A stretch of DNA of 64,000 bases from Buchnera aphidicola (Symydobius americanus). Lineage in GTDB: Bacteria > Pseudomonadota > Gammaproteobacteria > Enterobacterales > Enterobacteriaceae. The translations under genes were made by a program, and so were the position numbers. The first letter of the stretch is position 1. The number at the start of each line of letters is the position of its first letter. The notes below the pieces were generated by a model. It was not told the DNA's origin and made no database searches. It saw only the letters and a program-made list of their open reading frames with translations. Where the stretch lies: contig NZ_OZ060393.1 of the NCBI RefSeq assembly GCF_964059135.1, positions 389,428 to 453,427 on the forward strand, read 5' to 3'. Shown one piece after another: positions 1 to 9,962 of the stretch.

Positions 1-201
1 TCCTTCTAAAATTAAATTAGAAATAGCCTCTCTTAAAGAATCTAATTTACTTTCATGTAATTCACCCACTTTAGCTGTTTCTGCAATACCACATGTTATA
101 CAAATATTTCTAGCACGCGATGTTCCAATTCCATATATTAACTGTAGTGCAATAACAATATGTTTATAATCAGGAATATTTATCCCTGCGATACGAGCCA
201 T
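1..201 (-). CDS. rpsM: 30S ribosomal protein S13 (partial, N-terminal 67 residues)
   Basis: The visible part begins [20 protein letters not shown], the characteristic S13 N-terminus, and continues to residue 67 where the window edge cuts it; the E. coli protein has 118 residues. S13 sits in the small-subunit head and contacts the P-site tRNA and the intersubunit bridges. The ATG at 199-201 is preceded by a good Shine-Dalgarno (AAGGAGTG). It lies just downstream of rpmJ on the same strand, the usual order at the junction between the spc and alpha operons. The rest of the gene and rpsK, rpsD, rpoA and rplQ are expected beyond the left edge. Confidence 0.95.
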   Translation of the reverse strand, partial: MARIAGINIPDYKHIVIALQLIYGIGTSRARNICITCGIAETAKVGELHESKLDSLREAISNLILEG

Positions 202-242
202 CAATACACTCCTTATAATTTATGGTACTTAACAAATCAAAC

Positions 243-359
243 TTATCCTTGACGTTGTTTATGTTTGGGATAATTGCTGCAAATAACGCGCACAACATTA
301 TTACGCTTTACAATTTTACAATCACGACATAATTTTTTGATTGAAGTGCGTACTTTCAT
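243..359 (-). CDS. rpmJ: 50S ribosomal protein L36
   Basis: A 38-residue reading frame, [20 protein letters not shown] followed by [17 protein letters not shown], matches bacterial L36 over its whole length. It keeps the zinc-ligand set of the C+ form: the CRDC pair at 11-14, Cys27 and His33. L36 binds 23S rRNA near the base of the L7/L12 stalk. The gene lies between secY and rpsM as in E. coli. The 75-bp spacer to secY is AT-rich and contains an imperfect inverted repeat of no clear role. Confidence 0.95.
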   Translation of the reverse strand: MKVRTSIKKLCRDCKIVKRNNVVRVICSNYPKHKQRQG

Positions 360-434
360 AATAAATTTACCATTTTAAAATTTTTATGATAAATATAATT
401 TTGAATTTTAAAATATCCAAACTGTATACATAAT

Positions 435-1757
435 TTAAAAATTAAAATTAGATTTTTTTAAAATTGAACTATATTGGCTAGATATGAATAACGTTTGAAC
501 TTGTGCTACAACATCAATAATTACAACTACTACAATTAATAACGATGTTCCTCCAAAATGAAAAGGTACTTTCATAAAAACTCTCATAAAATCTGGAACA
601 AGACAAATAAACATCATGTACAAAGAACCAATAAAAGTAATTTTATACATAATCTTACTAATGTATTTAGATGTTTGTTCTCCAGGTCTAATTCCAGGTA
701 TAAAAGCTCCAGATCTTTTTAAATTTTCTGCGGTTTCTCGAGGATTAAAGGTTAAATTAGAATAAAAAAAACAGAAAAAAACTATTAAAACTGAATAAAT
801 AATTATATACAAGAGATGGCCAGGTTGCAAATAAATCGAAAATTTAAATAACCAATCATATTTATTTAAAATACCAAACCAAGATAATAAAGTTACCGGA
901 AAAATAATAATACTCGAAGAAAAAATAGCAGGCATTACCCCGGAGATATTTATTTTTAAAGGTAAATGTGTACTCTGAGAAACATATGTATTGTAATTTC
1001 TATTTTGTTTAGGATAATTTAATGTAATTTTTCTATAACTTCTTTCTACAAACACCACTAAAAATATCACAGATATAATAAAAACAAAAATACAAAATAA
1101 CATAAAAAAACTTAAATTTGATTCACTAACTTGTTTGATAATTTGAATAATAGAAGAAGGCAAGCTTGAAATAATACCTATAAAAATAATAATTGAAATT
1201 CCATTACCAATCCCATAATCAGTAATTAATTCAGCTAACCACATTAAAAAAACAGTACCTGTGCATAAACTTATAACAGAGATAACATAAAAACTAAAAC
1301 CTGGATGGGGAACTAAATCTGGTATTAGAGGAATATTTGGTAAAGTAGTTGAAATCCCAATAGCTTGTAATACTGATATAAACAAAGTCAAGTATCTAGT
1401 ATACTTATCAATTATTTTTTTTCCAAAATCACCTTCTTTTTGTATCGATGATAAACGAGAACTAAATAAAGTCAATAATTGAATAATAATAGAAGACGAA
1501 ATGTAAGGCATAATACCTAAAGAAAAAATAGATGCTCGACCTAAAGATCCCCCAGAAAAAACATTAATCATATCAATAATAGTACTGTTTTGATATTGTA
1601 AAAAATCAGTTAAAATAGTAATATTAATACCAGGAACTGGAATAAATGAGCCAACTCTAAATATAAAAATCATAAAACATAAAAAAAAAATTCTATTTTT
1701 TAATTCAAGTAAACTTTTATTAATATTAAAAAATTTTGATTTTATTTTTTTATCCAT
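435..1757 (-). CDS. secY: Protein translocase subunit SecY
   Basis: SecY is the pore subunit of the SecYEG translocon in the inner membrane, through which SecA or ribosomes pass unfolded proteins. The 440-residue product is close to the E. coli length (443) and shows ten hydrophobic segments, the first at about residues 20-38. The conserved fifth cytoplasmic loop, GAFIPGIRPGEQT at about 346-358, is intact; it holds the arginine needed for SecA coupling. The gene lies at the end of the spc operon after rplO, 19 bp downstream of it. A free-living relative would also carry secE and secG elsewhere; neither is in this window. Confidence 0.97.
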   Translation of the reverse strand: MDKKIKSKFFNINKSLLELKNRIFFLCFMIFIFRVGSFIPVPGINITILTDFLQYQNSTIIDMINVFSGGSLGRASIFSLGIMPYISSSIIIQLLTLFSSRLSSIQKEGDFGKKIIDKYTRYLTLFISVLQAIGISTTLPNIPLIPDLVPHPGFSFYVISVISLCTGTVFLMWLAELITDYGIGNGISIIIFIGIISSLPSSIIQIIKQVSESNLSFFMLFCIFVFIISVIFLVVFVERSYRKITLNYPKQNRNYNTYVSQSTHLPLKINISGVMPAIFSSSIIIFPVTLLSWFGILNKYDWLFKFSIYLQPGHLLYIIIYSVLIVFFCFFYSNLTFNPRETAENLKRSGAFIPGIRPGEQTSKYISKIMYKITFIGSLYMMFICLVPDFMRVFMKVPFHFGGTSLLIVVVVIIDVVAQVQTLFISSQYSSILKKSNFNF

Positions 1758-1776
1758 CCAATATATACTCTAATAA

Positions 1777-2208
1777 TTATTCAATTTTTCCACCTAAACT
1801 TTGAATGATAGAAGCAACATTTTTAGTCACTCTTAAACCCCTAATTACAATAGATTTATTAATCAATCCCGATTTAATAATTTTAACATATTTAATACTT
1901 TTTTTAATAATATTAAATTTCTTTAAAACATTTAAATCAATAACATTTACATTAATTTTGTTTATATCTGACAAACGAACTTCTGAAGTAAAAATTTGTT
2001 TACGAGAACAAAATCCAAATTTTGGAATACGACGATACAATGGTGTTTGACCACCTTCAAAACCTCTTCTAATACTAGAACCTTTTCTAGAAGTCTGTCC
2101 TTTATGACCACGACCAGCTGTTTTTCCAAAACCTGATCCCATGCCACGTCCAACTCTTTTAGGTGTTTTTTTTGATCCTGTCTTAGGAGAAAGTGTATTT
2201 AAATACAA
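1777..2208 (-). CDS. rplO: 50S ribosomal protein L15
   Basis: The 143-residue product has the L15 N-terminal glycine- and arginine-rich extension ([20 protein letters not shown] at 18-37), which threads into 23S rRNA, and then the globular domain ending in [12 protein letters not shown]15 is a late-assembly protein of the large subunit. It follows rpmD with 3 bp between stop and start, so the two are probably translationally coupled. Length is essentially that of E. coli L15 (144). Confidence 0.97.
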   Translation of the reverse strand: MYLNTLSPKTGSKKTPKRVGRGMGSGFGKTAGRGHKGQTSRKGSSIRRGFEGGQTPLYRRIPKFGFCSRKQIFTSEVRLSDINKINVNVIDLNVLKKFNIIKKSIKYVKIIKSGLINKSIVIRGLRVTKNVASIIQSLGGKIE

Positions 2209-2211
2209 TTT

Positions 2212-2394
2212 TTATTCCTCTCTTATTTTAACCATATAATATACTTGATTAATCATCCCTCGAATAGATGGAGTATCTTCTCTAATCACTGTATGTCGAA
2301 TTCTTCGCAAACCCAATCCTAACATAGTAGATTTATGTTTTGGTAAACGACCAATGATGCTTTTTGTTTGAGTAATATATAGTTTTTTTTTCAT
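2212..2394 (-). CDS. rpmD: 50S ribosomal protein L30
   Basis: The 60-residue protein carries the L30 core [20 protein letters not shown] and [16 protein letters not shown], matching E. coli L30 (59 residues) end to end. L30 is a small peripheral protein of the 50S subunit. It lies between rpsE and rplO, 9 bp after the rpsE stop, in standard spc-operon order. Confidence 0.96.
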   Translation of the reverse strand: MKKKLYITQTKSIIGRLPKHKSTMLGLGLRRIRHTVIREDTPSIRGMINQVYYMVKIREE

Positions 2395-2403
2395 ATATAA
2401 TAC

Positions 2404-2907
2404 TTATCCTATAATTTGAAAAACAGATTTATTTCTTTTATCTGCAATCATTTTGGGAGATTTCATATTCTTTAAACCATTCATAGTTGCTCGTACAACA
2501 TTAATAGGATTAGTAGAACCATAAGTTTTAGCTAAAACATTTTTAATACCCACAACTTCTAAAACAGCACGCATTGCACCACCCGCAATAATACCAGTTC
2601 CTCGAGAGGCTGGTTTCATAAAAATACTTGATCCTGTATGAAAACCTTTGACAGCATGTTGTAAAGTACCATTTTTAATTTCAATAAATATCATATTACG
2701 ACGTGCTTTTTCCATAGATTTTTGAATCGCTGCTGGAACTTCTTTAGCCTTACCATATCCAAAACCTACTTTACCAGATTTATCTCCAACAACCGTTAAT
2801 GCAGTAAAAGAAAAAATTCTACCACCTTTGACAGTTTTTGAAACTCGATTAACTGAAATTAATTTTTCTTGAAAATCACTATGAACTTGTTTATCTCTAT
2901 TCACCAT
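2404..2907 (-). CDS. rpsE: 30S ribosomal protein S5
   Basis: S5 takes part in mRNA unwinding at the entry channel and in decoding accuracy. I chose the ATG at 2905-2907 ([20 protein letters not shown]), giving 167 residues, because it lines up with the E. coli N-terminus and has a GGGAT Shine-Dalgarno; an in-frame ATG 15 bp upstream would overlap the rplR stop codon. The N-terminal dsRNA-binding-like domain ([20 protein letters not shown]) and the C-terminal domain with [17 protein letters not shown] are complete. It sits between rplR and rpmD. Confidence 0.96.
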   Translation of the reverse strand: MVNRDKQVHSDFQEKLISVNRVSKTVKGGRIFSFTALTVVGDKSGKVGFGYGKAKEVPAAIQKSMEKARRNMIFIEIKNGTLQHAVKGFHTGSSIFMKPASRGTGIIAGGAMRAVLEVVGIKNVLAKTYGSTNPINVVRATMNGLKNMKSPKMIADKRNKSVFQIIG

Positions 2908-2921
2908 ACTATTATCCCACA

Positions 2922-3284
2922 TTAAAAGTGTAGTCCCGCATGACGCGCAGAATCAGCAACAGCTTTGATACGACCATGATATTTAAAACCGGAACGATCA
3001 AAAGAAACCCTATTTATACCCTTTTGAATTGCTCGACTTGCAATAATTGACCCAATAATACTTGCAGCTTTTTTATTACCAGTGTAAATAACCTTTTTTT
3101 GAATTTTATTCTCTAAGGTAGAAGCAACAGTCAAAATACGATTATCATGAGAAATAATTTGTGCATAAATATGACGAGAAGTACGATGTACCACTAAACG
3201 AGTAATATACAACTTTTTAAATTGTAATCGATACTTCATAGCTCTACGAATGCGAATATTTTTCTTATTCTTTAAATTAGTCAT
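2922..3284 (-). CDS. rplR: 50S ribosomal protein L18
   Basis: L18 binds 5S rRNA and, with L5 and L25, forms the central protuberance. The start at 3282-3284 ([20 protein letters not shown]) gives 120 residues against 117 in E. coli. A longer frame starting at 3323 would run through the end of rplF and is unlikely. The body contains [20 protein letters not shown] and the C-terminal [20 protein letters not shown], both diagnostic. It begins 1 bp after the rplF stop codon, so translation is probably coupled. Confidence 0.95.
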   Translation of the reverse strand: MTNLKNKKNIRIRRAMKYRLQFKKLYITRLVVHRTSRHIYAQIISHDNRILTVASTLENKIQKKVIYTGNKKAASIIGSIIASRAIQKGINRVSFDRSGFKYHGRIKAVADSARHAGLHF

Positions 3285-3285
3285 A

Positions 3286-3822
3286 TTATTTTTTCTTCGC
3301 CTCTTTAATTCGTATAAATTCATTAGAATAACGAATTCCTTTTCCTTTATATGATTCAGGCTTACGCTTATTCCTAATATTAGAAGCTACTTGACCAACC
3401 AATTGCTTATCAATACCATATAATATAATTTCAGTTGATGAAATGTTTTTTGCAGTTATTCCTTTCGGAAGAATATAACTAATTGTATGAGAATAGCCTA
3501 AAAACATATTAATTTTATTATTTTCTTCTATATTAATTCGATAGCCCACACCAACCAATTGTAACTTTTTTGAAAAACCTACAGTAACACCAATAATCAT
3601 AGAATTCACTAACGACCTAGTAGTACCAGCTTGTATCCAACCATCATATTGATTTACATTTGATTTAAAAAATAAATTATCATTTTTATATTCTATAATT
3701 ACAGAAGAACTAAAATACCTCTTAAGAAATTTATTATTACTCTTTACTAAAATAAAGTTATCAGATAATGTAATATGCACATTAGATGGAACCAAAATAG
3801 GTTTTTTAGCAATACGAGACAT
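3286..3822 (-). CDS. rplF: 50S ribosomal protein L6
   Basis: L6 binds near the sarcin-ricin loop and the GTPase-associated centre. The start [20 protein letters not shown] at 3820-3822 is preceded by a strong GGAGGG Shine-Dalgarno; the upstream in-frame ATG at 3852 adds ten residues without homology. The protein (178 residues; E. coli 177) shows two repeated L6 folds, with [20 protein letters not shown] in the middle and [20 protein letters not shown] at the C-terminus. Confidence 0.96.
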   Translation of the reverse strand: MSRIAKKPILVPSNVHITLSDNFILVKSNNKFLKRYFSSSVIIEYKNDNLFFKSNVNQYDGWIQAGTTRSLVNSMIIGVTVGFSKKLQLVGVGYRINIEENNKINMFLGYSHTISYILPKGITAKNISSTEIILYGIDKQLVGQVASNIRNKRKPESYKGKGIRYSNEFIRIKEAKKK

Positions 3823-3836
3823 ATATCCCTCCAAAA

Positions 3837-4232
3837 TTAAAACACAAAACAAATTACTTCACCACCAATACCAAGCTTTTTAGCGGTTTTATTACTTATT
3901 ACACCATGCGAAGTAGACATAATCGCTATTCCTAAACCATCCATAACAATTGGTAAATTATTTTTATCTTTATAAATACGTAAGCTTGGTTTACTAATTC
4001 TTGTAATATTTTCAATCACAGATTTTCCTCGAAAATATTTCAATACAATAGTTAAAAAAAATTTATTAACCTTTTGGTTTACAACATAATTCTTAATATA
4101 TCCTTCATTTTTTAAAACACCGCTAATAGAAACTTTTAAATTAGAAGAAGGAACAACTACTGAAATTTTATTAGCTAATTGACCATTTCGAATAATTGTT
4201 AGCATATCAGATATAGGATCTTGCATACTCAT
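3837..4232 (-). CDS. rpsH: 30S ribosomal protein S8
   Basis: The product begins [20 protein letters not shown] and ends in [20 protein letters not shown] plus GGEVICFVF, the two hallmark blocks of S8 (131 residues; E. coli 130). S8 binds the central domain of 16S rRNA early in assembly; in E. coli it is also the translational repressor of the spc operon through a site in the rplE mRNA. I could not recognise that site here. It lies between rpsN and rplF, 48 bp after the rpsN stop. Confidence 0.97.
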   Translation of the reverse strand: MSMQDPISDMLTIIRNGQLANKISVVVPSSNLKVSISGVLKNEGYIKNYVVNQKVNKFFLTIVLKYFRGKSVIENITRISKPSLRIYKDKNNLPIVMDGLGIAIMSTSHGVISNKTAKKLGIGGEVICFVF

Positions 4233-4280
4233 TAGATTTATTCTCTTATAATAAAAATTAAACTAATATAATATTTCTTT

Positions 4281-4586
4281 TTACCAACTAGCCTTTCTTA
4301 AACCAGGAACTTCACCCCGCATGGCAGATTCTCTTAATTTCATTCTACTTAATCCAAACTTTCTAATAAATCCATGAGGTCTGCCTGTCTGAAGGCAACG
4401 ATTTCTCTGTCTTGATAAACTAGAATCCCTGGGAAGAGTTTGTAATTTTAAAACCGCTTTCCATCGTTCTTCTTGATTTACTGACAAATCAGAAATAAGT
4501 TTCTTTAATGCTTTTCGTTTTTCAAAAAATTTTTTACCTAATTTTATTCTTTTTAATTCACGAGCTTTCATTGATTCTTTGGCCAT
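4281..4586 (-). CDS. rpsN: 30S ribosomal protein S14
   Basis: The 101-residue product is the long form of S14 without a zinc site, starting [20 protein letters not shown] and ending in [40 protein letters not shown] and ASW. S14 is part of the head of the small subunit. It lies 23 bp after rplE. Only one S14 copy is seen; the zinc-containing short paralogue is not present in this window. Confidence 0.97.
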   Translation of the reverse strand: MAKESMKARELKRIKLGKKFFEKRKALKKLISDLSVNQEERWKAVLKLQTLPRDSSLSRQRNRCLQTGRPHGFIRKFGLSRMKLRESAMRGEVPGLRKASW

Positions 4587-4609
4587 AAAGTATCCTTATT
4601 AAAAAACAT

Positions 4610-5149
4610 TTATGAACGAAATGGAAAATTAAAAGCTGACAATAATGCAATTCCTTCTTTATTAGAACAAGAAGAAGTAGTAATAGTAATATCTAAACCA
4701 CGAATTTTATCAATTATATCATAATTAATTTCAGGAAAAATAATTTGCTCCTTTATACCCATACTGTAATTTCCTCTCCCATCAAAAGATTTTTTAGAAA
4801 ACCCTCGAAAATCACGAATTCTAGGAATAACAATAGAAATTAAACGCTTCAAAAAATCCCACTTACGCAAACCCCTCAAAGTAACTTTACAACCAATAGG
4901 ATAACCTTCTCGAATCTTAAAACCAGAAATAGATTTTCTTGCCTTTGTAATATAAGGTTTTTGACCAGAAATTAATGATAAATCCGAAATTGCAAAATCT
5001 AAAACTTTTTTATCGTGCGTTGATTTTCCAAGACCCATATTCAATGTAATTTTATTTATCCTTGGAACTTGCATAATTGAAGTATACTTAAAATCTAACA
5101 TCATTTTTTTTACTACGTGAGACTTATAATAACTATATAATTCAGACAT
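4610..5149 (-). CDS. rplE: 50S ribosomal protein L5
   Basis: L5 binds 5S rRNA and contacts the P-site tRNA and S13 across the subunit interface. The 179-residue sequence matches E. coli L5 in length and contains [14 protein letters not shown], the [20 protein letters not shown] block, the [20 protein letters not shown] loop and [20 protein letters not shown]. It follows rplX by 14 bp. In E. coli the start of this mRNA carries the S8 repressor site. Confidence 0.97.
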   Translation of the reverse strand: MSELYSYYKSHVVKKMMLDFKYTSIMQVPRINKITLNMGLGKSTHDKKVLDFAISDLSLISGQKPYITKARKSISGFKIREGYPIGCKVTLRGLRKWDFLKRLISIVIPRIRDFRGFSKKSFDGRGNYSMGIKEQIIFPEINYDIIDKIRGLDITITTSSCSNKEGIALLSAFNFPFRS

Positions 5150-5163
5150 CCAAATACTCCTAT

Positions 5164-5481
5164 TTACTTAATATTTTTATTATTAGATTTTAAAAATCTC
5201 ACCTTTTTACCTTTCTCAAATCTAAATCCAACACGATCAGCTTTATTAGTCAATGGATTTAAAAAAGCTACATTAGAAATATGAATAGACGCTTCTTTTT
5301 TTAAAATTTGAGAAGTTTGATTTCTAGCAGGAATAGCTTTTTGATGTTTAGTAACAAGATTTATACCCTCTATAATCAATCTATTTTTTTTATAAATGAC
5401 CGATCTAACTTTACCAACCTTTCCTTTTTCTTTTCCTGATAAAATAATTACACGATCATTAGAACGAATTTTTGCCGCCAT
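5164..5481 (-). CDS. rplX: 50S ribosomal protein L24
   Basis: L24 is an assembly-initiator protein that binds the 5' end of 23S rRNA. I take the ATG at 5479-5481 ([20 protein letters not shown]; 105 residues, E. coli 104), which has an AGGAAAA Shine-Dalgarno; the longer frame from 5499 adds six residues that overlap the start of the upstream spacer. The KOW motif ([17 protein letters not shown]) is near the N-terminus and [20 protein letters not shown] at the end. Confidence 0.96.
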   Translation of the reverse strand: MAAKIRSNDRVIILSGKEKGKVGKVRSVIYKKNRLIIEGINLVTKHQKAIPARNQTSQILKKEASIHISNVAFLNPLTNKADRVGFRFEKGKKVRFLKSNNKNIK

Positions 5482-5500
5482 AATAATTTTCCTAAACAAA

Positions 5501-5869
5501 TTAAAGAACTTCTGGAGCTAAAGAAATAATTTTCATAAATTTTTCTATTCTTAACTCGCGAGTTACTGGACCAAAAACACGAGTACCAATAGGTTGTTCA
5601 GAATTATTTAAAATCACACAAGAATTAGTATCAAACCGAATTAAAGAACCATCTGAACGACGAACTCCCTTCTTAGTACGAACAACCACTGCTTTCAAAA
5701 CCTCTCCTGTTTTAACTTTTCCTCTAGGAACTGCCTCTTTAATGGCAACTTTAATAATATCACCAATTTTAGCATATCGCTTACCAGAACCCCCTAAAAC
5801 TTTAATACACATTGCGACACGCGCACCAGAATTATCAGCAACATGTAATAATGTTTGTTCTTGAATCAT
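5501..5869 (-). CDS. rplN: 50S ribosomal protein L14
   Basis: The first gene of the spc operon. The 122-residue protein starts [20 protein letters not shown] and ends in [19 protein letters not shown]; the [20 protein letters not shown] block is typical. L14 forms intersubunit bridge B8 with 16S helix 14. An 85-bp gap separates it from rpsQ; this is the boundary between the S10 and spc operons in E. coli and is the longest spacer inside the ribosomal block. Confidence 0.97.
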   Translation of the reverse strand: MIQEQTLLHVADNSGARVAMCIKVLGGSGKRYAKIGDIIKVAIKEAVPRGKVKTGEVLKAVVVRTKKGVRRSDGSLIRFDTNSCVILNNSEQPIGTRVFGPVTRELRIEKFMKIISLAPEVL

Positions 5870-5917
5870 ATCATCTCATACCTCAAAAATAAATAACATG
5901 ATAATTATAAAAATAAG

Positions 5918-5939
5918 TTTAAATAATATATTATTTAAA
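5918..5939. repeat. Perfect 22-bp palindrome at the S10/spc operon boundary
   Basis: The segment TTTAAATAATATATTATTTAAA style sequence in the rpsQ-rplN spacer is identical to its own reverse complement over 22 bp. On the plus strand it is followed by a run of ten T at about 5941-5950; on the transcribed minus strand the following bases are mixed (CTTATTTTTATAATT). It could be part of a spc promoter region or a weak processing hairpin. Being made only of A and T, it may also be chance in this base composition. Confidence 0.3.
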
Positions 5940-5954
5940 ATTTTTTTTTTAATA

Positions 5955-6206
5955 TTAAATGTTTTTTTTTATAATTTTAACTAGCTTCCATGACTTTGTT
6001 TTAGAAATTGGACGGCATTCAGATACCTCTATAATATCACCATCTTGACATTCATTATGCTCATCATGAACATGCAATTTAGTATTTTTTTTAATGAATT
6101 TTTTATAAATGGAATGTTTGACAAACCTATCGATAGATATTACAACCGACTTTTGCATTTTATTACTAATAACTGTACCCTGAACAGTACGTAATTTATG
6201 TATCAT
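5955..6206 (-). CDS. rpsQ: 30S ribosomal protein S17
   Basis: Last gene of the S10 operon. The 83-residue product (E. coli 84) contains [20 protein letters not shown], the [20 protein letters not shown] segment and the terminal [13 protein letters not shown]17 is a primary 16S rRNA binder with an OB fold. Its start overlaps the rpmC stop by 4 bp (6203-6206), so translation is coupled. Confidence 0.97.
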   Translation of the reverse strand: MIHKLRTVQGTVISNKMQKSVVISIDRFVKHSIYKKFIKKNTKLHVHDEHNECQDGDIIEVSECRPISKTKSWKLVKIIKKNI

Positions 6207-6400
6207 AAAACACCCTCTTTTTTTTCAGTGATCACAGTCTTTATCAAAACAATATTTTTTCGGACATTTCTAAATAAATGTGAGTTGGGAGATTTTTCAG
6301 AAGATACTTGCATTCTCAGATTAAATTTCTCTTTTAATAAATTTTCTAATTCATGATTAAGATCATCTATTGATTTATTACGGAGATCACAAATTTTCAT
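6203..6400 (-). CDS. rpmC: 50S ribosomal protein L29
   Basis: A 65-residue two-helix protein starting [20 protein letters not shown], with [10 protein letters not shown] in the turn region; E. coli L29 has 63 residues. L29 lies at the peptide exit tunnel next to L23 and contributes to the docking site for trigger factor and SRP. It overlaps rplP by 4 bp upstream and rpsQ by 4 bp downstream, giving a tightly coupled rplP-rpmC-rpsQ set. Confidence 0.96.
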   Translation of the reverse strand: MKICDLRNKSIDDLNHELENLLKEKFNLRMQVSSEKSPNSHLFRNVRKNIVLIKTVITEKKEGVL

Positions 6401-6810
6401 TGATTTACCATATTATTTATAAAAATAGTTTTCATGGGTAATTTAGATGCTGCTAATCTAAAAGCTTCTCTAGATTCATTTTCAGAAATACCATCTATTT
6501 CATATAATATTCTACCAGGCTGTATTAAAGCAACCCAATATTCAACATTGCCTTTTCCTTTGCCCATTCTAACTTCTAATGGTTTTTGAGTAATAGGTTT
6601 ATCTGGAAATACACGTATCCAAATTTTACCTTGTCGTTTCATAGACTTCGTAATCGCTCTTCTTGCCGATTCGATTTGTCTTGAAGTTAATCGACCTCTT
6701 GTAATTGCTTTTAATCCAAATGTTCCAAAAACAAGATTAGAATTTAAAACTAAACCGCGATTTTTACCTTTATGCATTTTTCGAAATTTAGTACGCTTAG
6801 GTTGTAACAT
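6397..6810 (-). CDS. rplP: 50S ribosomal protein L16
   Basis: L16 helps position the A-site tRNA. The 137-residue sequence starts [20 protein letters not shown] and contains the conserved [40 protein letters not shown] and [20 protein letters not shown] blocks. Length matches E. coli (136). Its stop overlaps the rpmC start by 4 bp and it follows rpsC by 8 bp. Confidence 0.97.
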   Translation of the reverse strand: MLQPKRTKFRKMHKGKNRGLVLNSNLVFGTFGLKAITRGRLTSRQIESARRAITKSMKRQGKIWIRVFPDKPITQKPLEVRMGKGKGNVEYWVALIQPGRILYEIDGISENESREAFRLAASKLPMKTIFINNMVNQ

Positions 6811-6818
6811 GAATAAAA

Positions 6819-7538
6819 TTATCTCCTATTATTTAAAATATTCACAAGGGAATAATTTGTTTTCTTTTCTGTCTTAGTACCTTTCTGAATAGAATCAAGA
6901 TTTTTCATACCATCTAATATTTCTCCTTTAAATACCCAAACCTTAACTCCAATAATCCCATAAGTAGTACGAGCTTCAGATAAACTATATTCAATATTAG
7001 CTCGTAAAGTATGTAAAGGTACTCTACCTTCTCTATACCATTCTCGTCTTGCAATTTCAGTTCCACCCAAACGACCGCTTACTTCAACCTTAATGCCTTG
7101 TGCTCCCTGTCTCATAGCATTCTGAACAGATCTCTTCATAGCCCTACGAAACATAATACGTCTTTCTAATTGAGAACTAATGCTATCAGCAATTAATTTC
7201 GAATCTAATTCTGGTTTTTTAACTTCTGAAATATTAATTTGAACAGGAAAACCAGACATGAATGAAATTTTATCACGTAATTTTTCAACATCTTCTCCTT
7301 TTTTACCAATTACAATTCCGGGACGAGCTGTATGAATAGTTACTTTAATATTTTTAGATAATCGCTCAATTACAATTCTAGAAATAGAAGCTTTTTTTAA
7401 TTTTGTTTGTAAAAACTTCCTAATCTTAAAATCTCCAATTAAATATTTTGAAAAAACCTTACTATTTGCAAACCAAGTGGAATTCCAAGATTTGATAATA
7501 CCAAGTCGCATGCCATGTGGATGTACTTTCTGACCCAT
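6819..7538 (-). CDS. rpsC: 30S ribosomal protein S3
   Basis: S3 forms part of the mRNA entry tunnel. The 239-residue protein starts [20 protein letters not shown], carries the KH-domain loop [20 protein letters not shown] at about 73-92, and the C-terminal block [20 protein letters not shown] with [21 protein letters not shown]. coli S3 has 233 residues, so the family length is kept with a short lysine- and asparagine-rich tail. Confidence 0.97.
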   Translation of the reverse strand: MGQKVHPHGMRLGIIKSWNSTWFANSKVFSKYLIGDFKIRKFLQTKLKKASISRIVIERLSKNIKVTIHTARPGIVIGKKGEDVEKLRDKISFMSGFPVQINISEVKKPELDSKLIADSISSQLERRIMFRRAMKRSVQNAMRQGAQGIKVEVSGRLGGTEIARREWYREGRVPLHTLRANIEYSLSEARTTYGIIGVKVWVFKGEILDGMKNLDSIQKGTKTEKKTNYSLVNILNNRR

Positions 7539-7561
7539 TATTACTATTCTCCAAAAAAAAA

Positions 7562-7894
7562 TTATTTACTGGCGACAATTACAGTAATATGACTGGTTCG
7601 TTTCAAAATTCTATCAGATCTTCCTTTTGCCCGAGGGAGCATTCTTTTCATAGTAGGTCCTTCATCAACAAAAATATTTTTTATAAAAAGATTTTTAGAA
7701 TCTATTCCAAGATTATGCTCAGCATTTGCAATAGCAGAAAAAAGAACCTTTTTTACTAAAAAAGCCGCCTTTTTTTTATTATAATTTAATATATTTATTA
7801 CATCAAAAATCTTTTTTCCTCGAATTAAATTAGCTATTAATCTTACTTTTTGAGCTGATGACTTTGCTTGACGATATTTTGCTAAAATTTCCAT
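7562..7894 (-). CDS. rplV: 50S ribosomal protein L22
   Basis: L22 lines the nascent-peptide exit tunnel. I start at the ATG at 7892-7894 ([20 protein letters not shown]), giving 110 residues as in E. coli; the frame can be extended only through a TTG three codons upstream. The tunnel hairpin region [20 protein letters not shown] is intact, followed by [12 protein letters not shown]. It lies 12 bp after the rpsS stop in S10-operon order. Confidence 0.96.
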   Translation of the reverse strand: MEILAKYRQAKSSAQKVRLIANLIRGKKIFDVINILNYNKKKAAFLVKKVLFSAIANAEHNLGIDSKNLFIKNIFVDEGPTMKRMLPRAKGRSDRILKRTSHITVIVASK

Positions 7895-7906
7895 CGATTT
7901 CAATAC

Positions 7907-8185
7907 CTAACGTTTTTTAATTTTTTTATCTGCTGTATGTCCTCGATAAGTGCGAGTTAAAGAGAACTCACCTAATTTATGTCCAACCATTTCTTCTGTA
8001 ATAAAAATTGGTATATGTTGACGACCATTATGAACAGAAATAGTTAATCCAACCATATTTGGAAATATTGTAGAACGTCTAGACCATGTTTTAATTGGTT
8101 TTTTATTGTTCATTTGAATATTTTTTTTTACTTTAGAAAATAAACTAACATCAATAAACGGACCTTTTTTTAAAGAACGAGGCAT
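7907..8185 (-). CDS. rpsS: 30S ribosomal protein S19
   Basis: The 92-residue protein is identical in layout to E. coli S19: [40 protein letters not shown], and [21 protein letters not shown]19 forms a heterodimer with S13 in the head and makes intersubunit bridge B1a. It ends in a TAG stop. It lies between rplB and rplV. Confidence 0.97.
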   Translation of the reverse strand: MPRSLKKGPFIDVSLFSKVKKNIQMNNKKPIKTWSRRSTIFPNMVGLTISVHNGRQHIPIFITEEMVGHKLGEFSLTRTYRGHTADKKIKKR

Positions 8186-8206
8186 ATATATTAATTATCC
8201 TAATTA

Positions 8207-9034
8207 TTATTTATTATGATGACGAGAACGTAATATAAATTTATTAGTTCTCTTATTATTTCTAGTCTTTTTTCCTTTAGTTTGCTTTCCCCATGGAGTA
8301 ACAGGATGTTTACCAAAATTTTTCCCTTCCCCACCACCATGCGGATGATCTACTGGATTCATTGCAGTTCCTCGTACTGTAGGTCGAATTCCTTTCCATC
8401 GTGATGCGCCCGCTTTACCTAATACTTGCAACATATGTTCAGAATTACCAACTTCCCCAATCGTAGCTCTACAATGAGATAAAACTTTTCTTATTTCTCC
8501 AGATTTTAATCTTAAAGTAACATAAAAATCATCCTTAGAAATAATTTGAGCATAACTTCCAGCAGTTCTAGAAATTTGACCACCTTTCCCTAATCTCATT
8601 TCAATATTATGTATTAAAGTTCCAGTAGGAATATTTTTCATAGGCAAACTATTACCAATCCTAATCGATACTTTATCCCCAGAAATCACTTTATCTCCAA
8701 TAGCAAGATTTTTTGGTGCTAAAATATATCTCCTAACTCCATCTTGATATAATACTAAAGCAATATTAGAAGATCTGTTGGGATCATATTCAAATCTCTC
8801 AATTCTTGCAGGAATATTATCTTTTGAGCGTTTAAAATCAACTATACGGTATATTCTTTTATGTCTCCCCCCAATATGACGAGTAGTAATACGACCATTG
8901 TTATTTCTACCTCCAGTCTTATGGTTAGTAGTTAATAACGATGAATATGGTCTTCCTTTATATAAATTAGGAGTTACTACCTTAATTTTATGTCGACGAC
9001 CAGGAGAGGTTGGTTTACATTTTATAACGACCAT
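8207..9034 (-). CDS. rplB: 50S ribosomal protein L2
   Basis: L2 is a primary 23S rRNA binder needed for subunit association and peptidyl transferase activity. The 275-residue sequence (E. coli 273) begins [20 protein letters not shown] and has the [20 protein letters not shown] block. The C-terminal [20 protein letters not shown] segment includes the essential histidine (His229 in E. coli). It follows rplW by 25 bp. Confidence 0.98.
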   Translation of the reverse strand: MVVIKCKPTSPGRRHKIKVVTPNLYKGRPYSSLLTTNHKTGGRNNNGRITTRHIGGRHKRIYRIVDFKRSKDNIPARIERFEYDPNRSSNIALVLYQDGVRRYILAPKNLAIGDKVISGDKVSIRIGNSLPMKNIPTGTLIHNIEMRLGKGGQISRTAGSYAQIISKDDFYVTLRLKSGEIRKVLSHCRATIGEVGNSEHMLQVLGKAGASRWKGIRPTVRGTAMNPVDHPHGGGEGKNFGKHPVTPWGKQTKGKKTRNNKRTNKFILRSRHHNK

Positions 9035-9059
9035 ATTGAATTTCTCCGATTATCTAATA

Positions 9060-9359
9060 CTAAAAATTATTCATAAAATCCAATTTTTGACCTTTTTTTA
9101 AAGTAACATAAGCTTTTTTCCAATTATTTCGTACAATAATTTTTTTTCCTTTATTTTTTTTTTTTCCTTTCATACAAATTATATTTACTTTTTGAACATC
9201 AACTGAAAATAATTTTTCAACAGCTAGTTTAATAATATGCTTATTAGATCGAAAAGAAACCTTAAATGTAATCTTGTTATTTTTTTCAGATAGAATAGAA
9301 GATTTTTCAGATATATGAGGAGAATACAATATATCAAATAAACGATCTTTCGAAATCAT
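9060..9359 (-). CDS. rplW: 50S ribosomal protein L23
   Basis: L23 sits at the tunnel exit and is the docking point for trigger factor and SRP. The 99-residue product (E. coli 100) starts [20 protein letters not shown]; the exposed docking-loop region is followed by [20 protein letters not shown], here unusually lysine-rich because of AAA codons. The ATG overlaps the rplD TGA stop (ATGA), which suggests translational coupling. Confidence 0.96.
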   Translation of the reverse strand: MISKDRLFDILYSPHISEKSSILSEKNNKITFKVSFRSNKHIIKLAVEKLFSVDVQKVNIICMKGKKKNKGKKIIVRNNWKKAYVTLKKGQKLDFMNNF

Positions 9360-9961
9360 ATTAAAATTTCCTCAACTTTTTTTATTGCATCAAAAGTCAT
9401 AATTGTATTTTTAAAATTAACTAAACTAATAGGATCAACTGACCAAACATCCCTTACACATACTTTATATAAATTACGAGAAGCAAATAACAAATTTTTA
9501 TTTATTATTTCTGTAATAATTAATACTTCTTTTAATTTAAGAGATTGCAACTTTTGAATCAATAACTTAGTTTTAAAACTTGATATAGAAAAATCTTTAA
9601 ATACAATTAATCTATTTTGACGTATCAATTGTGAAAAAATGCTCCTTAATGCACCGCGATACATTTTTCGATTTACTTTATGATAATAAACCTTGGGCTT
9701 AGCAGCAAAAGTTACCCCCCCAGATCGCCAAATAGGACTTCTAATTGAACCAACTCGGGCACGCCCAGTACCTTTTTGTCTCCATGGTTTTTTTCCAGAA
9801 CCAGATACTTCAGATCTATTTTTTTGAGCACGACTTCCTTGACGAGCACGATTAGAATATGATGTAACTATCTGGTGAATTAAAGACTGATTAAAATCAA
9901 TTTTAAATACCAAATCTGAAACTGAAATAACAGATTGTGTATCTCGAAGTACCAATTGCAT
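9356..9961 (-). CDS. rplD: 50S ribosomal protein L4
   Basis: L4 is an early 50S assembly protein with a tunnel-lining loop. The start [20 protein letters not shown] at 9959-9961, behind a GGAGG Shine-Dalgarno, gives 201 residues exactly as in E. coli; the ten extra upstream codons overlap rplC and are not conserved. The loop contains [20 protein letters not shown] and [20 protein letters not shown]. In E. coli L4 also represses the S10 operon at its leader; I cannot identify that leader structure here. Confidence 0.96.
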   Translation of the reverse strand: MQLVLRDTQSVISVSDLVFKIDFNQSLIHQIVTSYSNRARQGSRAQKNRSEVSGSGKKPWRQKGTGRARVGSIRSPIWRSGGVTFAAKPKVYYHKVNRKMYRGALRSIFSQLIRQNRLIVFKDFSISSFKTKLLIQKLQSLKLKEVLIITEIINKNLLFASRNLYKVCVRDVWSVDPISLVNFKNTIMTFDAIKKVEEILI

Positions 9962-9962
9962 A

